Source: Halorussus gelatinilyticus | Lineage (GTDB): Archaea; Halobacteriota; Halobacteria; Halobacteriales; Haladaptataceae | DNA: 64,000 nt | Direction of reading: 5' to 3' | NCBI RefSeq assembly: GCF_023238445.1 | Contig: NZ_CP096658.1 | Location: forward strand, 1,364,001-1,428,000 | Shown here: piece after piece, positions 8,851 through 17,506 of the stretch | How positions within the stretch are numbered: the first letter of the stretch is position 1 | Layout of the letters: each line of letters opens with the position of its first letter | The notes under the pieces: model-generated | Database searches by the model: none | Seen by the model: only the letters and a program-made list of their open reading frames with translations | Told to the model about the DNA's origin: nothing | Program-made: the position numbers and the translations under genes

Positions 8851-9585
8851 ATGAGCGACGATTCGAGCGACGTTCCGATAGCGGACATCCGCCGGAAGCT
8901 CAAGCGACTGAAACGAAACGGCTGTAACCTGCTCGTGACGGGGAACGTGCGCGAGGAGGCGTCTCACCGCACGACGCGGAAACTCCTCGGCGCGCCGGAG
9001 GTGACTCGGACTCGACTCCTCGCGCTGACCGACCACGACCGAGAGGACGCCCCCGTCCTCCTGCCCGGCGACGTTCGGGCGACCGACGAGCGGGTCCGCT
9101 TCCTCCAGTACGACTCGGGGACCCGGACCGCGAGCGTCGCGACGCCCGCCGCTTCCGCTCGCTCGGCGACCGACGCCGTGGCTTCCGAAACCGACTCGTC
9201 GGCGTTCGACACCGACTCGTCGTCGGTCGCGCGCGACCTCGACGACTTCCAGAGTGCGCTCTGCAACGCCATCACGACCGCGAAAATCTCCGAGTCCGGA
9301 TTCGACCCCGCCGAACTCCGCATCTCGGTGTTCACCCTCTCGTACCTCGTGAACCGTCACGACCCCACGGCGGTCGACCGGTTCGTCAGCGCGGTCGGCG
9401 ACCACGTCCGCGGCGTCGGCGGGATGGCCCACTACCACCTGCCGGTCGCCGACGACTCGAAGCCGGTCCGGCGACTCTCCTCGCTGTTCGACGCCCGAAT
9501 CGAACTCCGCGAGAAGCACGGCCGTCCGGAGCAACGCTGGCACTTCCCGGACGACGACGTGCGGACCGTCTGGGTCGGACTGTAA
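8851..9585 (+). CDS. DUF7504-like haloarchaeal protein
   Basis: A 244-residue soluble acidic protein. The N-terminus has basic KLKRLKRNGCNLLVTGNV, like a Rossmann-type first strand without a Walker A lysine. The central part (about residues 95-130) is Ser/Asp-rich and probably disordered. The C-terminal part (about 150-244) has alternating strands and helices ending in WHFPDDDVRTVWVGL. From memory this resembles the haloarchaeal DUF7504 family, often found beside bacterio-opsin-activator and HalX regulators. The mRNA is probably leaderless. The function is unknown. Confidence 0.6.
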   Translation: MSDDSSDVPIADIRRKLKRLKRNGCNLLVTGNVREEASHRTTRKLLGAPEVTRTRLLALTDHDREDAPVLLPGDVRATDERVRFLQYDSGTRTASVATPAASARSATDAVASETDSSAFDTDSSSVARDLDDFQSALCNAITTAKISESGFDPAELRISVFTLSYLVNRHDPTAVDRFVSAVGDHVRGVGGMAHYHLPVADDSKPVRRLSSLFDARIELREKHGRPEQRWHFPDDDVRTVWVGL

Positions 9586-9727
9586 TCGTCGGAACCTCGT
9601 CGCTCGCTCCCGTCGCTCACTCCAACTGCTCGTCCTCGCGACTTCTCCGTTCGTCACCGTCTCGACGTTCGTCCTTCTTCGCCGAGACCGAACCGCTAAA
9701 GGGCGTGTAGGCGTCCGTTATGGTATA

Positions 9728-10684
9728 ATGAAGACGCTCGGAACGGCGAGTGCCGCCCCCGGCGAGATTGACACCGGGCGGTTGCAGGTCGGCGAAACGC
9801 GTGACGGCGGCGAGTTCGGTCTCCCGGTCGCGGTCGTCAACGGCGCGGCGGACGGCCCGACGCTCTACGTACAGGCGGTCAGCGACGGCGACGAACTGAA
9901 CGGTCTCGGGGTCCTCCAGCGGGCGATTCCGCAGATTCCGCCCGCGGACCTCTCGGGGACGATTCTCGTGGTCGGCATCGTCAACTACCACGCCTTTCAG
10001 GTGGCCGAACACCGCAACCCCATCGACGACACGAAGATGAACCGCACCTACCCCGGCGACGAGTCGGGGACCTCCAGCGAGCGCATCGCGGCCGCGACCT
10101 TCGAGGCCGCCTCGCGCGCCGACCTGATTTTGGACCTGCATCAGGGCTCGACCAGTCAGATGCTCAACGAGGTCCGGGTCCGGTGCGGCCAGCGCCACCG
10201 CCTCCACGACGAGTGCCTCGAACTCGCCAAGGTTTTCGGCTGCGGGCACGTCCTCGACCAGAAGGGACCGGACGGCCAACTCGCCCGCGCGGGTCCCGAC
10301 GAGGGCATCCCGACCATCGACCCGGAACTCGGCGGCTGCGTGGGTTGGGACGAGGAGAGCATCCGGTACGGCGTCGAGGGCGTGTTCAACGTCCTACGCT
10401 ACTACGGCTTCCTCGACGGCGACGTGGACCTCACACCCCAGACTCGCGCGACCGGATTCGACCGCTACGGGTCGCCTTCGGGCGGTCTCGTCCGGTTCCG
10501 GAAGGAGTTGGGCGACGCCGTCGAGGTCGGCGACGTCATCTTCGAGGTGACCGATCCCTTCGGCCAACTGAAGGCGGAAGTGACCGCGGACGACCGCGGC
10601 GTCTTCTGGCGCTCGCGCCGCCTGCCCCAAGTGGCGACCGGCGAGTACGTCTGTTCGGTCGGCACTGACGTAGACGAGTTCTGA
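9728..10684 (+). CDS. Succinylglutamate desuccinylase/aspartoacylase-family zinc hydrolase
   Basis: A 318-residue member of the M14-like AstE/AspA family, which removes acyl groups from amino acids. Residues 50-60 read AVSDGDELNG where the family has GxHGxExxG, so the first zinc ligand His appears to be Asp53, with Glu56 kept. The other ligand, His138, is in LDLHQGS, and the substrate-binding MNRTYPG lies at 104-110. The C-terminal 70 residues form the usual beta domain. Of two nearby ATGs (9720 and 9728), the first meets a stop after two codons, so 9728 is used. The Asp-for-His change may alter metal binding. The substrate is uncertain. Confidence 0.78.
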   Translation: MKTLGTASAAPGEIDTGRLQVGETRDGGEFGLPVAVVNGAADGPTLYVQAVSDGDELNGLGVLQRAIPQIPPADLSGTILVVGIVNYHAFQVAEHRNPIDDTKMNRTYPGDESGTSSERIAAATFEAASRADLILDLHQGSTSQMLNEVRVRCGQRHRLHDECLELAKVFGCGHVLDQKGPDGQLARAGPDEGIPTIDPELGGCVGWDEESIRYGVEGVFNVLRYYGFLDGDVDLTPQTRATGFDRYGSPSGGLVRFRKELGDAVEVGDVIFEVTDPFGQLKAEVTADDRGVFWRSRRLPQVATGEYVCSVGTDVDEF

Positions 10685-10804
10685 GCGTCGCCTCCTGCAC
10701 TCGACCTGCGTCCTCCGCTCGACCTGCGGTCTCCCCCTTCGGCCGTCCCCCGAGCGCGGCGCTCCTCCGATAACTATTGATGCCCGAGCGCGACAGTACC
10801 GAGT

Positions 10805-11917
10805 ATGCCGACCGACCTCGCCTGCCCCGACTGCGGCCGGACCTACGACGCCGGCCCGGACGAACCGTGGCGCTGTGACTGCGGCCATCCGCTCGAATTC
10901 GCCGACCGCCCGCGACCGGACGGTCCCGCGCCCGACTTCGCCGAGTTGGACACCCGCGCCGGCCTCTGGGCGTTCGAGGACTTCCTGCCGGTCTCGCCCG
11001 AGGTCACGCTCGGCGAGGGGTTCACGCCGCTCGAAGAACCCGCCTCGGCGAACTGGGAAGAGAACGTCCAGTTCAAACTGGAGTACGTCTTCCCTTCGGG
11101 GAGTTTCAAGGACCGCGGCGCGACCGCGACCCTCTCGCGCGCCGCGCAACTGGGCGTCGAAACGGTCGTCGAGGACTCGTCGGGCAACGCCGGGGCGGCC
11201 ATCGCCCAGTACGCCGCCCGCGCCGGCATCGACGCCGACGTCTACGTCCCGGCCGACGCCAAGGACTCGAAACTCGCGGCCATCGAGCGCGTCGGCGCGA
11301 CTCCGATTCGCGTCGAGGGTACGCGACAGGACGTGACCGACGCCTGCATCGAGGCCGTGGAATCCGAAAACAGCGCGGGCTGGTACGCCAGCCACGCGTG
11401 GAATCCGGCGTTCTTCGCGGGCACTTCGACCTTCGCCTTCGAGGTGGCGGCCCAGCGCGACTGGGAAGTTCCGGACGCCGTGGTCACGCCGCTGGGCCAC
11501 GGCACGCTCTTCCTCGGAGCCTACCGCGGCTTTCGGGCGCTGAAGGCGGCCGGCTGGACCGACCGGATGCCCCGCCTGCTCGGCGCGCAGGCCGCCGGAT
11601 ACGCGCCCGTCGCCGAGGAACTGCACGGCGACGAGGCCGCCGCGGGCGACAACGCGGTCGCCGACGGCATCCAGATTCTCGACCCCGCCCGGAAGGACCA
11701 GATTCTCGCCGCCATCGACGCGACGGACGGCGACGCCATCGCGCTCGATTCGGACTCGGTCGCGGAGGCTCTCGACGGACTCCACCGCGGCGGGTTCTAC
11801 ACCGAACCGACCTGCGCCGTCGCGCCCGCCGCGCTCGCGGAGTTCCGCGAGCGCGGCGTACTGGACGAAGGGGACGAGGTCGTGGTGCCGCTGACGGGAA
11901 GCGGGCTGAAGTCGTGA
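10805..11917 (+). CDS. thrC: Threonine synthase-like PLP-dependent enzyme
   Basis: A 370-residue fold-type II PLP enzyme. The N-terminus has a small zinc-ribbon-like CPDCG...CDCGH (Cys7, Cys10, Cys24, Cys26), common in archaeal threonine synthases. The PLP lysine is Lys102 in SGSFKDRGA, and the phosphate/substrate loop is SSGNAGAAIAQYAAR. Threonine synthase makes threonine from O-phosphohomoserine. Haloarchaea usually carry several paralogues, some annotated as cysteate or diaminopropionate enzymes, so the reaction is probable rather than certain. Confidence 0.8.
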   Translation: MPTDLACPDCGRTYDAGPDEPWRCDCGHPLEFADRPRPDGPAPDFAELDTRAGLWAFEDFLPVSPEVTLGEGFTPLEEPASANWEENVQFKLEYVFPSGSFKDRGATATLSRAAQLGVETVVEDSSGNAGAAIAQYAARAGIDADVYVPADAKDSKLAAIERVGATPIRVEGTRQDVTDACIEAVESENSAGWYASHAWNPAFFAGTSTFAFEVAAQRDWEVPDAVVTPLGHGTLFLGAYRGFRALKAAGWTDRMPRLLGAQAAGYAPVAEELHGDEAAAGDNAVADGIQILDPARKDQILAAIDATDGDAIALDSDSVAEALDGLHRGGFYTEPTCAVAPAALAEFRERGVLDEGDEVVVPLTGSGLKS

Positions 11918-11927
11918 CGAGCAACTG

Positions 11928-11984
11928 ATCTCAAGTCTCTGCCGTACAGCGAGCGGTTCGAACGGGCGTAGGTGCACTTGAGAT
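11928..11984. repeat. 9-bp inverted repeat downstream of the threonine-synthase-like gene
   Basis: ATCTCAAGT (11928-11936) and ACTTGAGAT (11976-11984) are perfect inverted repeats separated by 39 nt, in the 90-bp convergent gap. A self-complementary GTTCGAAC lies between them. It may form a 3' stem-loop for one of the two converging transcripts. There is no T-tract, so it is not called a terminator. Confidence 0.5.
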
Positions 11985-12007
11985 AAGCGACTGCTCGGTT
12001 CCACCGC

Positions 12008-12460
12008 CTATCCGGCGCAGTTGGTCGTGTGGAAGATGGCGAGACGGGGGTCGTCGGTATCCGTTCCGGACTGTCCGAGCTGTGCGACAACCCCGAGACA
12101 CTCGGAATCAAACTCCGCAAAATCGAGTGTGTCAGCTTGCCTCTCTTGGCGGTCGTCTCGCCACGCAGAGAGGACGTAGGGCCCAGACCGCGTCGGATAG
12201 CCGGTGAACACGGCCGCCCCTGACCCGTTTGGGCCGTCCGCCTCCACTCGCTTCGACTCCCGATACACGGTCTCGCCCTCCCGTTCGATTCGGACGTGAA
12301 CCTTGTGTGGTTCGTCGTCCTGATTGAGCGCGGTCAGTTCGACCAGTTGCGGCGTCGTCGACTCCGACTCGCCGCCGAACGCCGTACACCCGGAAACGCC
12401 CGCGATACAGGCCATCCCCGCAGACTGGAGGAGGGAACGCCGACCGAGTTGGGGAACCAT
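12008..12460 (-). CDS. Tat-type lipoprotein, hypothetical
   Basis: A 150-residue exported lipoprotein. The start at ATG 12460 (MVPQLGRRSLLQ) places twin arginines at 7-8, a hydrophobic stretch, and a lipobox GVSGC with the lipidated Cys25. This is the usual haloarchaeal Tat lipoprotein layout. The mature part (about 125 residues) is a single beta-rich domain with HKVHVRIEREGETVYRES, like the small Ig-like domains of many haloarchaeal lipoproteins, and two cysteines near the C-terminus (SECLG and TTNCAG). The ligand and role are unknown. Confidence 0.8.
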   Translation of the reverse strand: MVPQLGRRSLLQSAGMACIAGVSGCTAFGGESESTTPQLVELTALNQDDEPHKVHVRIEREGETVYRESKRVEADGPNGSGAAVFTGYPTRSGPYVLSAWRDDRQERQADTLDFAEFDSECLGVVAQLGQSGTDTDDPRLAIFHTTNCAG

Positions 12461-12626
12461 ACCCCGTATCTCACAGTCGAGGGACGAATAATTTTCTGGA
12501 GAACAGCGCCACAACCCACTCGGCCACGTCACTGCTCCTTGAAGAAGGCCACTCGCCGACGGCGCGGCCGTCTACTGGGCGTTTCGCTCGGGCCCGTTCC
12601 GCGAGACGTAACACGTTCTGCCCCTG

Positions 12627-14018
12627 TCATTTCTCCGGATGAATCGGCGCATCGAACCCCCCGCGAACCAGCGGCTTGGCGATGTGCCTGCGAGCTTCCG
12701 GAGGTACCTCGTACCAGCCGACCTCCAGCTCCCGCTCGACCTCGCGTTCGACTTTCCCGTCCGCCGCGGTCTTGCAGTCCCGACACCGGTAGCCCTGCCC
12801 GGCCCCGGCGCTCTCCATCGACCGGCCGCAGTCCGGGCAGTCGGGGGTGACGAGTTCGGTCCGGTCCAACTCGCGCACGGCGAACTTTTCGAGTTTGAGG
12901 GTGCCGTCCGAGACTTCGCCGCAGGCCGCGATTCGGTCGCCGGGCCGGAGGTCGCGCACTCGGTCGCGGAAGCGTTTGGTCGGTTCGAAGGCGGCGCACC
13001 GGAGTTTCGCGCCGGATTCGGAGTCCTCCAGCGCGAAGAAGACGTGGCCGCCCCGTCGGGTCTCGGGCGCTTCGGCGACCGTGCCCTCGACGCGGTAGGC
13101 CCGGCCGTCCTCGACCGCTTCGAGACCGCCGGCGTCCCGGAGGTGGGCGTCGGTGCCCTGATTCGTCACGAAGAGCGCGCGGCGCGAGACCGGTTCGCTC
13201 TCGATGGCTTCCGCGACTTCCCGGACGGTGGCGTGGTCGTCGCCCCGAATCCCGTGGAGGATGGGACCGGGCGTGTGCGGGACGCAGACCAACTCGCCGG
13301 TCTCGCGATCCACGGTGTCCCACGCGGCGGGGTAGGCCGCGTCCGCGGCGTCGAAGACCGACTCGGCGTCTACCTCCCGAGGGGTCCCGACGCGCTCCCG
13401 TTCGCGGTAGGAGATGCACTCGTAGGTCCAGTCGGCGGCGATTCCGACGGAATCGCCGCCGCCGACCGCGGCCTGCCCGCCGAACGCTCTCCACGCGCCG
13501 ACCGCCGCGAGTGCGCCGATTCGTCCCCGTCCGAGTTTCCAGCCGTCGCTCCGGTAGCCCGCGTCCTCGATTACCGCCTCGGCGTCCTCGATTGCGAGGC
13601 GGTCGCGGACTGCGCTGCGAGCGAACTCCGCGACCGCTTCGGGCGCGTCTCCGGGGGCGCCCGGCGCGACGACGAGTCCGGGATTCGTCCGCGGGTCGTC
13701 GGTCTCGGCAACTCGGGCGACCTCCTCGCGGGCGATTTCGAAGGCCGTCTCCGGGTCGGCGTCGGTGTGGACCGCGAGCGCGGCGTTCCCGCGGGTCTTG
13801 TGTTCGACCGCGGGGTTGAGTCGGACGAGGAGCAGTCGCTCGACGCTCGCGCCCTCGTCGGGGTTGTCCGAACCCGCGCCCCCGTCCGAGTCGTCCGAAC
13901 TCGCGTCCTCGTCGGTGCGTCCGCCCTCACGCAGGCGCTCGGCGAGTTCGGCCGCGAGATAGGTCGTACACATCCCCCGTTCGCGGGAGTCGGTGTCGTC
14001 CACGCCGATGACCGTCAC
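12627..14018 (-). CDS. tiaS: tRNA(Ile2) 2-agmatinylcytidine synthetase
   Basis: TiaS converts the anticodon wobble cytidine of tRNA-Ile2 to agmatidine with ATP and agmatine, so that AUA is read as Ile; it is essential in Archaea. This 463-residue protein has the signature start MTVIGVDDTDSRERGMCTTYLA, a central catalytic domain (with GRGRIGALAAVGAWRAF), an OB-fold segment (about residues 275-390) and a C-terminal zinc ribbon CPDC...CRDC (about 395-420). All expected domains are present and the length is normal. An Asp/Gly/Ser-rich insertion (about 35-55) is a halophilic loop. Confidence 0.95.
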   Translation of the reverse strand: MTVIGVDDTDSRERGMCTTYLAAELAERLREGGRTDEDASSDDSDGGAGSDNPDEGASVERLLLVRLNPAVEHKTRGNAALAVHTDADPETAFEIAREEVARVAETDDPRTNPGLVVAPGAPGDAPEAVAEFARSAVRDRLAIEDAEAVIEDAGYRSDGWKLGRGRIGALAAVGAWRAFGGQAAVGGGDSVGIAADWTYECISYRERERVGTPREVDAESVFDAADAAYPAAWDTVDRETGELVCVPHTPGPILHGIRGDDHATVREVAEAIESEPVSRRALFVTNQGTDAHLRDAGGLEAVEDGRAYRVEGTVAEAPETRRGGHVFFALEDSESGAKLRCAAFEPTKRFRDRVRDLRPGDRIAACGEVSDGTLKLEKFAVRELDRTELVTPDCPDCGRSMESAGAGQGYRCRDCKTAADGKVEREVERELEVGWYEVPPEARRHIAKPLVRGGFDAPIHPEK

Positions 14019-14138
14019 GGCTCCCCGTTGGTGCGTGTCGGATTAACGACTTTCGGAGCCGCCCCGTCTATCGTTATCAAACTACCGCCGCTCGCCCGGC
14101 CAATCGCAAGCAGCGGCGGGGGTACGACCAGCACAACG

Positions 14139-14146
14139 CATATATA
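14139..14146 (+). promoter_or_regulatory. TATA box of the COG1395-type regulator gene
   Basis: The motif catatata, in a short AT-rich stretch, is centred about 26 nt upstream of ATG 14169. This is the spacing expected for a leaderless haloarchaeal transcript. Confidence 0.6.
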
Positions 14147-14168
14147 GGGGAATCACTTACATGCGGAT

Positions 14169-15128
14169 ATGTCCCGGTCTGCACTGGTCGGGAACGTGAC
14201 CGCAATGCTGGAGGACGCGGGATTCACGGTCAGCGACCGGTGCGCAATCCGACCCAAGAGCTTCGACGTGGCCGCGCGCCGCGGCCGCGACTTGCTCTTG
14301 CTAAAGGTGCTGGCGAACGTCGACGCGTTCGACGGTGCCACCGGTCTAGAGATGCGACGACTCGGCGATTACCTCAGCGCAACGCCGGTCGTCGTCGGCC
14401 TCCGAACCCGCGACGAGGAGTTGGAACCCGGCGTCGTCTACTTCCGACACGGCGTCCCCGTGCTGAGTCCGGACACCGCGATGGAACTGTTCGTCGAGGG
14501 GATGTCGCCGCTGGTCTACGCCGCGCCCGGCGGTCTCTACGTCAACATCGACGGCGACGTGTTGCGCGACGAGCGCGAGGAGCGCGGCTGGAGCCTCGGC
14601 CGTCTGGCCTCCGAACTGGGCGTCTCCCGGCGCACCGTCTCGAAGTACGAGGACGGCATGAACGCCAGCGTGGACGTGGCGCTCGAACTCGAAGACATGT
14701 TCGAGGGCGACCTGACCAGCCCCGTGGACGTCCTCGAAGGGGCCGACGAGGTCCGCGAGGGCGAACCCACGCCCGACGACCCCGAACCGGAGGACGACGA
14801 CGAGCGTATCGTCACCGTTCTCACCCGCGCTGGCTTCGAGGTTCACCCCACCGTCCGTGCGCCGTTCAAGACCGTCAGCGAGGACAACTCCAGCGAGGAG
14901 AACGTCCTGACGGGCCACTCGGCGTTCACCAAGGCCGCCGAGAAGCGTGCCCGCATCATGTCCTCCATCGGCGAGGTCGCCCGGACGCGCTCGGTCTACT
15001 TCGTGGACGAGGCCAAGCGCGAGAGCGTGGACGGCACGGGCCTCGTCGAGCGCGAGGAGTTGGAGGACATCGACGACCCCGACGAACTGCGGGAGCTGAT
15101 TCGGGAGCGCGGCGAGAAACCGGCCTGA
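14169..15128 (+). CDS. HTH-type transcriptional regulator (COG1395 family)
   Basis: A 319-residue protein of the archaeal regulator family COG1395. The N-terminal 120 residues resemble a nuclease-like/RecB-type fold ([23 protein letters not shown]). A Cro/CI-type helix-turn-helix follows at about residues 135-180 ([32 protein letters not shown] in outline). An acidic linker leads to a second domain repeating the alpha/beta pattern (about 215-319). The family is conserved across Archaea and its regulon is mostly unknown. It is transcribed divergently from tiaS. Confidence 0.85.
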   Translation: MSRSALVGNVTAMLEDAGFTVSDRCAIRPKSFDVAARRGRDLLLLKVLANVDAFDGATGLEMRRLGDYLSATPVVVGLRTRDEELEPGVVYFRHGVPVLSPDTAMELFVEGMSPLVYAAPGGLYVNIDGDVLRDEREERGWSLGRLASELGVSRRTVSKYEDGMNASVDVALELEDMFEGDLTSPVDVLEGADEVREGEPTPDDPEPEDDDERIVTVLTRAGFEVHPTVRAPFKTVSEDNSSEENVLTGHSAFTKAAEKRARIMSSIGEVARTRSVYFVDEAKRESVDGTGLVEREELEDIDDPDELRELIRERGEKPA

Positions 15129-15186
15129 GCGCTCTCGAACTGACTCTTCTACACCGTACCGTACCGGAAAATAACGAACCGAGTCG

Positions 15187-15444
15187 TTACGCCGCGCCGC
15201 TGCCGTACTCCTCGTCGAGGTACTCCACGATGTCGTCGCTCTCGGGCATTCCTTCGACGCCGTTCTCCTCGTCAACCAGCACGGGGACGCCGCGCTGACC
15301 GCTGACCTCCTCGACCTCGTCGCGCTCGGACTTGGGACCGGCGACCATGTGGGACTCGTAGTCGAGGTCGAGTTCGTCGAGTTTGTCGATGACCTTCGCG
15401 CAGTACGGACAGCCGTCGAGTTCGTACAGTTCGAGGTTCGCCAT
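15187..15444 (-). CDS. Glutaredoxin / GST N-terminal-like thiol protein
   Basis: An 85-residue thioredoxin-fold protein with the active site CPYC at about residues 12-15 in ELYELDGCPYCAKVIDKL. A cis-proline segment GQRGVPVLVD (about 49-58) and a C-terminal helix (SDDIVEYLDEEYG) complete the glutaredoxin fold. Haloarchaea use gamma-glutamylcysteine rather than glutathione, so it probably handles that thiol or protein dithiols. It is convergent with the COG1395-type regulator gene. Confidence 0.85.
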   Translation of the reverse strand: MANLELYELDGCPYCAKVIDKLDELDLDYESHMVAGPKSERDEVEEVSGQRGVPVLVDEENGVEGMPESDDIVEYLDEEYGSGAA

Positions 15445-15610
15445 GTTAGTCAGTAGGGACTTTACGCGGAAGAGCGTGGTGGTCGCGGAAGGGTGTGACG
15501 CGAACGCAGAAGGAATTGAAAATCTATTCTTCGAGTGGGTGTAGATATGTTATAGACGGGTAGGTACTTCTCGTAATCCGAACGCGAGCGAACTCCCGAC
15601 GCAGAAAATC

Positions 15611-17059
15611 TCACTCCACCGGTCGCCGGACCCGGTTCGCCAGCCGCGAGACGCCGCGGCGAATCCGGCGTCGCTGGTAGACCGCTTCGCCGAGACCCCA
15701 CGCGAGGAGGACGCCCCCGGCCAGAATCGCGGCGAGGAACTCCCAACTCGTCATCCAGACCGGGCGAATCCACGGCGTGACGTGCGCCCACGTCCGGGCC
15801 AGTTCCTTCGCCTGCGCCGCTACCGGCGTCCCGTGGAACGTCTCGACCAGCCAGAACGAGACCGTCTTCGTGCCCCCGCCCGAGACCTTGAGTCCGCTCC
15901 CGCTGAGGTCGTAGCTCCCCGACTTCCCGAGGTCGCGCATCGTCGGGCCGCCGGCCTCGTCGTCGTAGGTGATGCGCTCTGCGTCGTAGGGTGCCCACGG
16001 CGCGTGGAACTCCCAGACGACCGTCCCGGTCGGCGTCACCTCGAAGACGCGGTGGTGCATCGTGTCCACGACCAGCGTGTTGCCGTTCGGCAGGCGGTCG
16101 GCGTCGCGGGGCCAGTTCAGCCCGCGGGTGCCGATGCTCCACGTCTTCGTCCACCCGCTTCCGACCGGGGCGTTAGCGTCGGTCTTGGCGTACTCCACGA
16201 TGCGGTCGTTCTCGCTGTCGGCGACCAGCATCGTCGGCGTGCCGTTCTCGCTTTCGAGAAATTGCGGGTTGTGCTGTTCGTAGAGCGTGCTGTGGTTGTC
16301 GTCGCTCCCGAGCCGCATCGTCACGCTGTCGGTCGAGCGGTTCACGACGATTACCTGGTCGAAGTTCCGCGGCGAGACCAGATACTCGCCCTCGCCGATC
16401 TTGTCCACGTCGTTGACGTGGGTCCAGTCGGCCTTCCCGCCGCCGCCGGAGGCCTCGTAGCCGTGTTCCTCGAACTTCCACTCCCAGACGGTCTCGTCGG
16501 TCGTCATGTTGTGGACGAAGATGCGGTCGTTGCGGTCCGGCGCGCGCATGTTGGCGACCAGCAGTTGGTCGCCGTTTATCAGGTCCACGTCGTGGGTGTC
16601 GTGGATGGGCAGGCGCTCGGTCCAGACGCGCTCTTGGGTCTTCGGGTCGAACTCGTAGACCAGCGTGGCGTTCGGCGTCGTCGCGGTCACGAGCAGATTC
16701 CGATCGTCGAGGGGGTCCACGTCGTAGAACCAGCGAGCGTCGAAGCCCGACCCGTTGTGGACCCACTTCACGTTCCCGCGGGGTCCGACCGCGAGGAGGC
16801 GCGCGGGCTTGTCCTCGTTCGCCATTCCCTTGAAGTGGAATCCCTGAATCGAGATGACGGTCGTGCCGTTCGCGGGGTCGTCCACCGACGCCCGCAGGTT
16901 CGTCGGGTTCTCGGTCGTGGCGACGTGCGTCGCACCGGAGATGGCCGCGGGCGCGACTAACGAGACGACCAGCAGGGCCGCGACGCCGCGGACGACCCAC
17001 CGGCGCGACACGTCGCCGAGCGAGTCCGGGAGGGAGGGCAGGTTCATATCTCCGTCCAC
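15611..17059 (-). CDS. Membrane-anchored arylsulfotransferase (ASST)-like propeller protein
   Basis: A 482-residue protein with an N-terminal signal-anchor helix (about residues 20-46, GVAALLVVSLVAPAAISG) and a C-terminal helix (about 435-458) followed by an Arg-rich cytoplasmic tail. Between them lies a beta-propeller with repeated strands such as NLLVTATTPNATLVYEFD, DHTHDVD-like and NWPRDADRLPNGNTLVVDT, as in the arylsulfotransferase/ArylSulfotran_2 family. Several NxS/T sites fit an extracellular, glycosylated domain. A second ATG at 17047 (MNLPSLPDS) is possible. Enzymatic activity is not assured; many relatives may be structural. Confidence 0.72.
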   Translation of the reverse strand: MDGDMNLPSLPDSLGDVSRRWVVRGVAALLVVSLVAPAAISGATHVATTENPTNLRASVDDPANGTTVISIQGFHFKGMANEDKPARLLAVGPRGNVKWVHNGSGFDARWFYDVDPLDDRNLLVTATTPNATLVYEFDPKTQERVWTERLPIHDTHDVDLINGDQLLVANMRAPDRNDRIFVHNMTTDETVWEWKFEEHGYEASGGGGKADWTHVNDVDKIGEGEYLVSPRNFDQVIVVNRSTDSVTMRLGSDDNHSTLYEQHNPQFLESENGTPTMLVADSENDRIVEYAKTDANAPVGSGWTKTWSIGTRGLNWPRDADRLPNGNTLVVDTMHHRVFEVTPTGTVVWEFHAPWAPYDAERITYDDEAGGPTMRDLGKSGSYDLSGSGLKVSGGGTKTVSFWLVETFHGTPVAAQAKELARTWAHVTPWIRPVWMTSWEFLAAILAGGVLLAWGLGEAVYQRRRIRRGVSRLANRVRRPVE

Positions 17060-17107
17060 GAAACGGACAGAATTAAACGTACGGTTCCCGGACCGGACGA
17101 GCGCGGT

Positions 17108-17401
17108 TCAGACCGGGAGCAGGTCCGCGAAGTCCTCGAACTCGCCGTCGGTGATGCCGTAGCCGACGACGCGACGGCCGTTGCGCGAAAACGAGGCGTA
17201 CTCCGGTGACTTCACCCCGATGACCTTGTCGGCGGGAATCGAGACGTAGTCGTACTCGTCGGTCGCCACCTGATCGAACCCGATCACCCAGTCCCAGTCC
17301 TCGATGATGAACGCGGCGTCCACCTGCGTCGCCTCCTCGTCGGCGTAGTAGATCTTCGCAATCGTGTCGTCGGTCGGCTTCGGACTGTCGTACTCGTTCA
17401 T
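17108..17401 (-). CDS. Conserved haloarchaeal hypothetical protein
   Basis: A 97-residue acidic soluble protein without signal peptide or membrane helix. It is rich in Asp, Glu and Tyr and predicted alpha/beta, with two short hydrophobic strands (AAFIIEDWDWVIGF and VGYGITDGEFEDF). The GC-rich third positions and compact operon-like placement 48 bp upstream of the sulfotransferase-like gene support it as real. I do not recognise a family with a known function. Confidence 0.65.
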   Translation of the reverse strand: MNEYDSPKPTDDTIAKIYYADEEATQVDAAFIIEDWDWVIGFDQVATDEYDYVSIPADKVIGVKSPEYASFSRNGRRVVGYGITDGEFEDFADLLPV

Positions 17402-17506
17402 TGTCGAAGTGTAAATCGACAGATAACGACATAAGTGTTTCCGCAGGGAGAGAACGTCTCGCAGGGGAATCGCGGAAGGTGAGGAAAGAACAGGGATGAG
17501 CGCGCC

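Noticed and set aside
11949-11966. T-arm-like GGTTCGAAC, possible tRNA fragment
   Set aside because: No acceptor, D or anticodon arms around it; it lies inside the inverted repeat loop and is self-complementary.
12639-14147. 502-codon open frame on the plus strand
   Set aside because: It is antisense to tiaS, which has clear family motifs; the plus frame has none.
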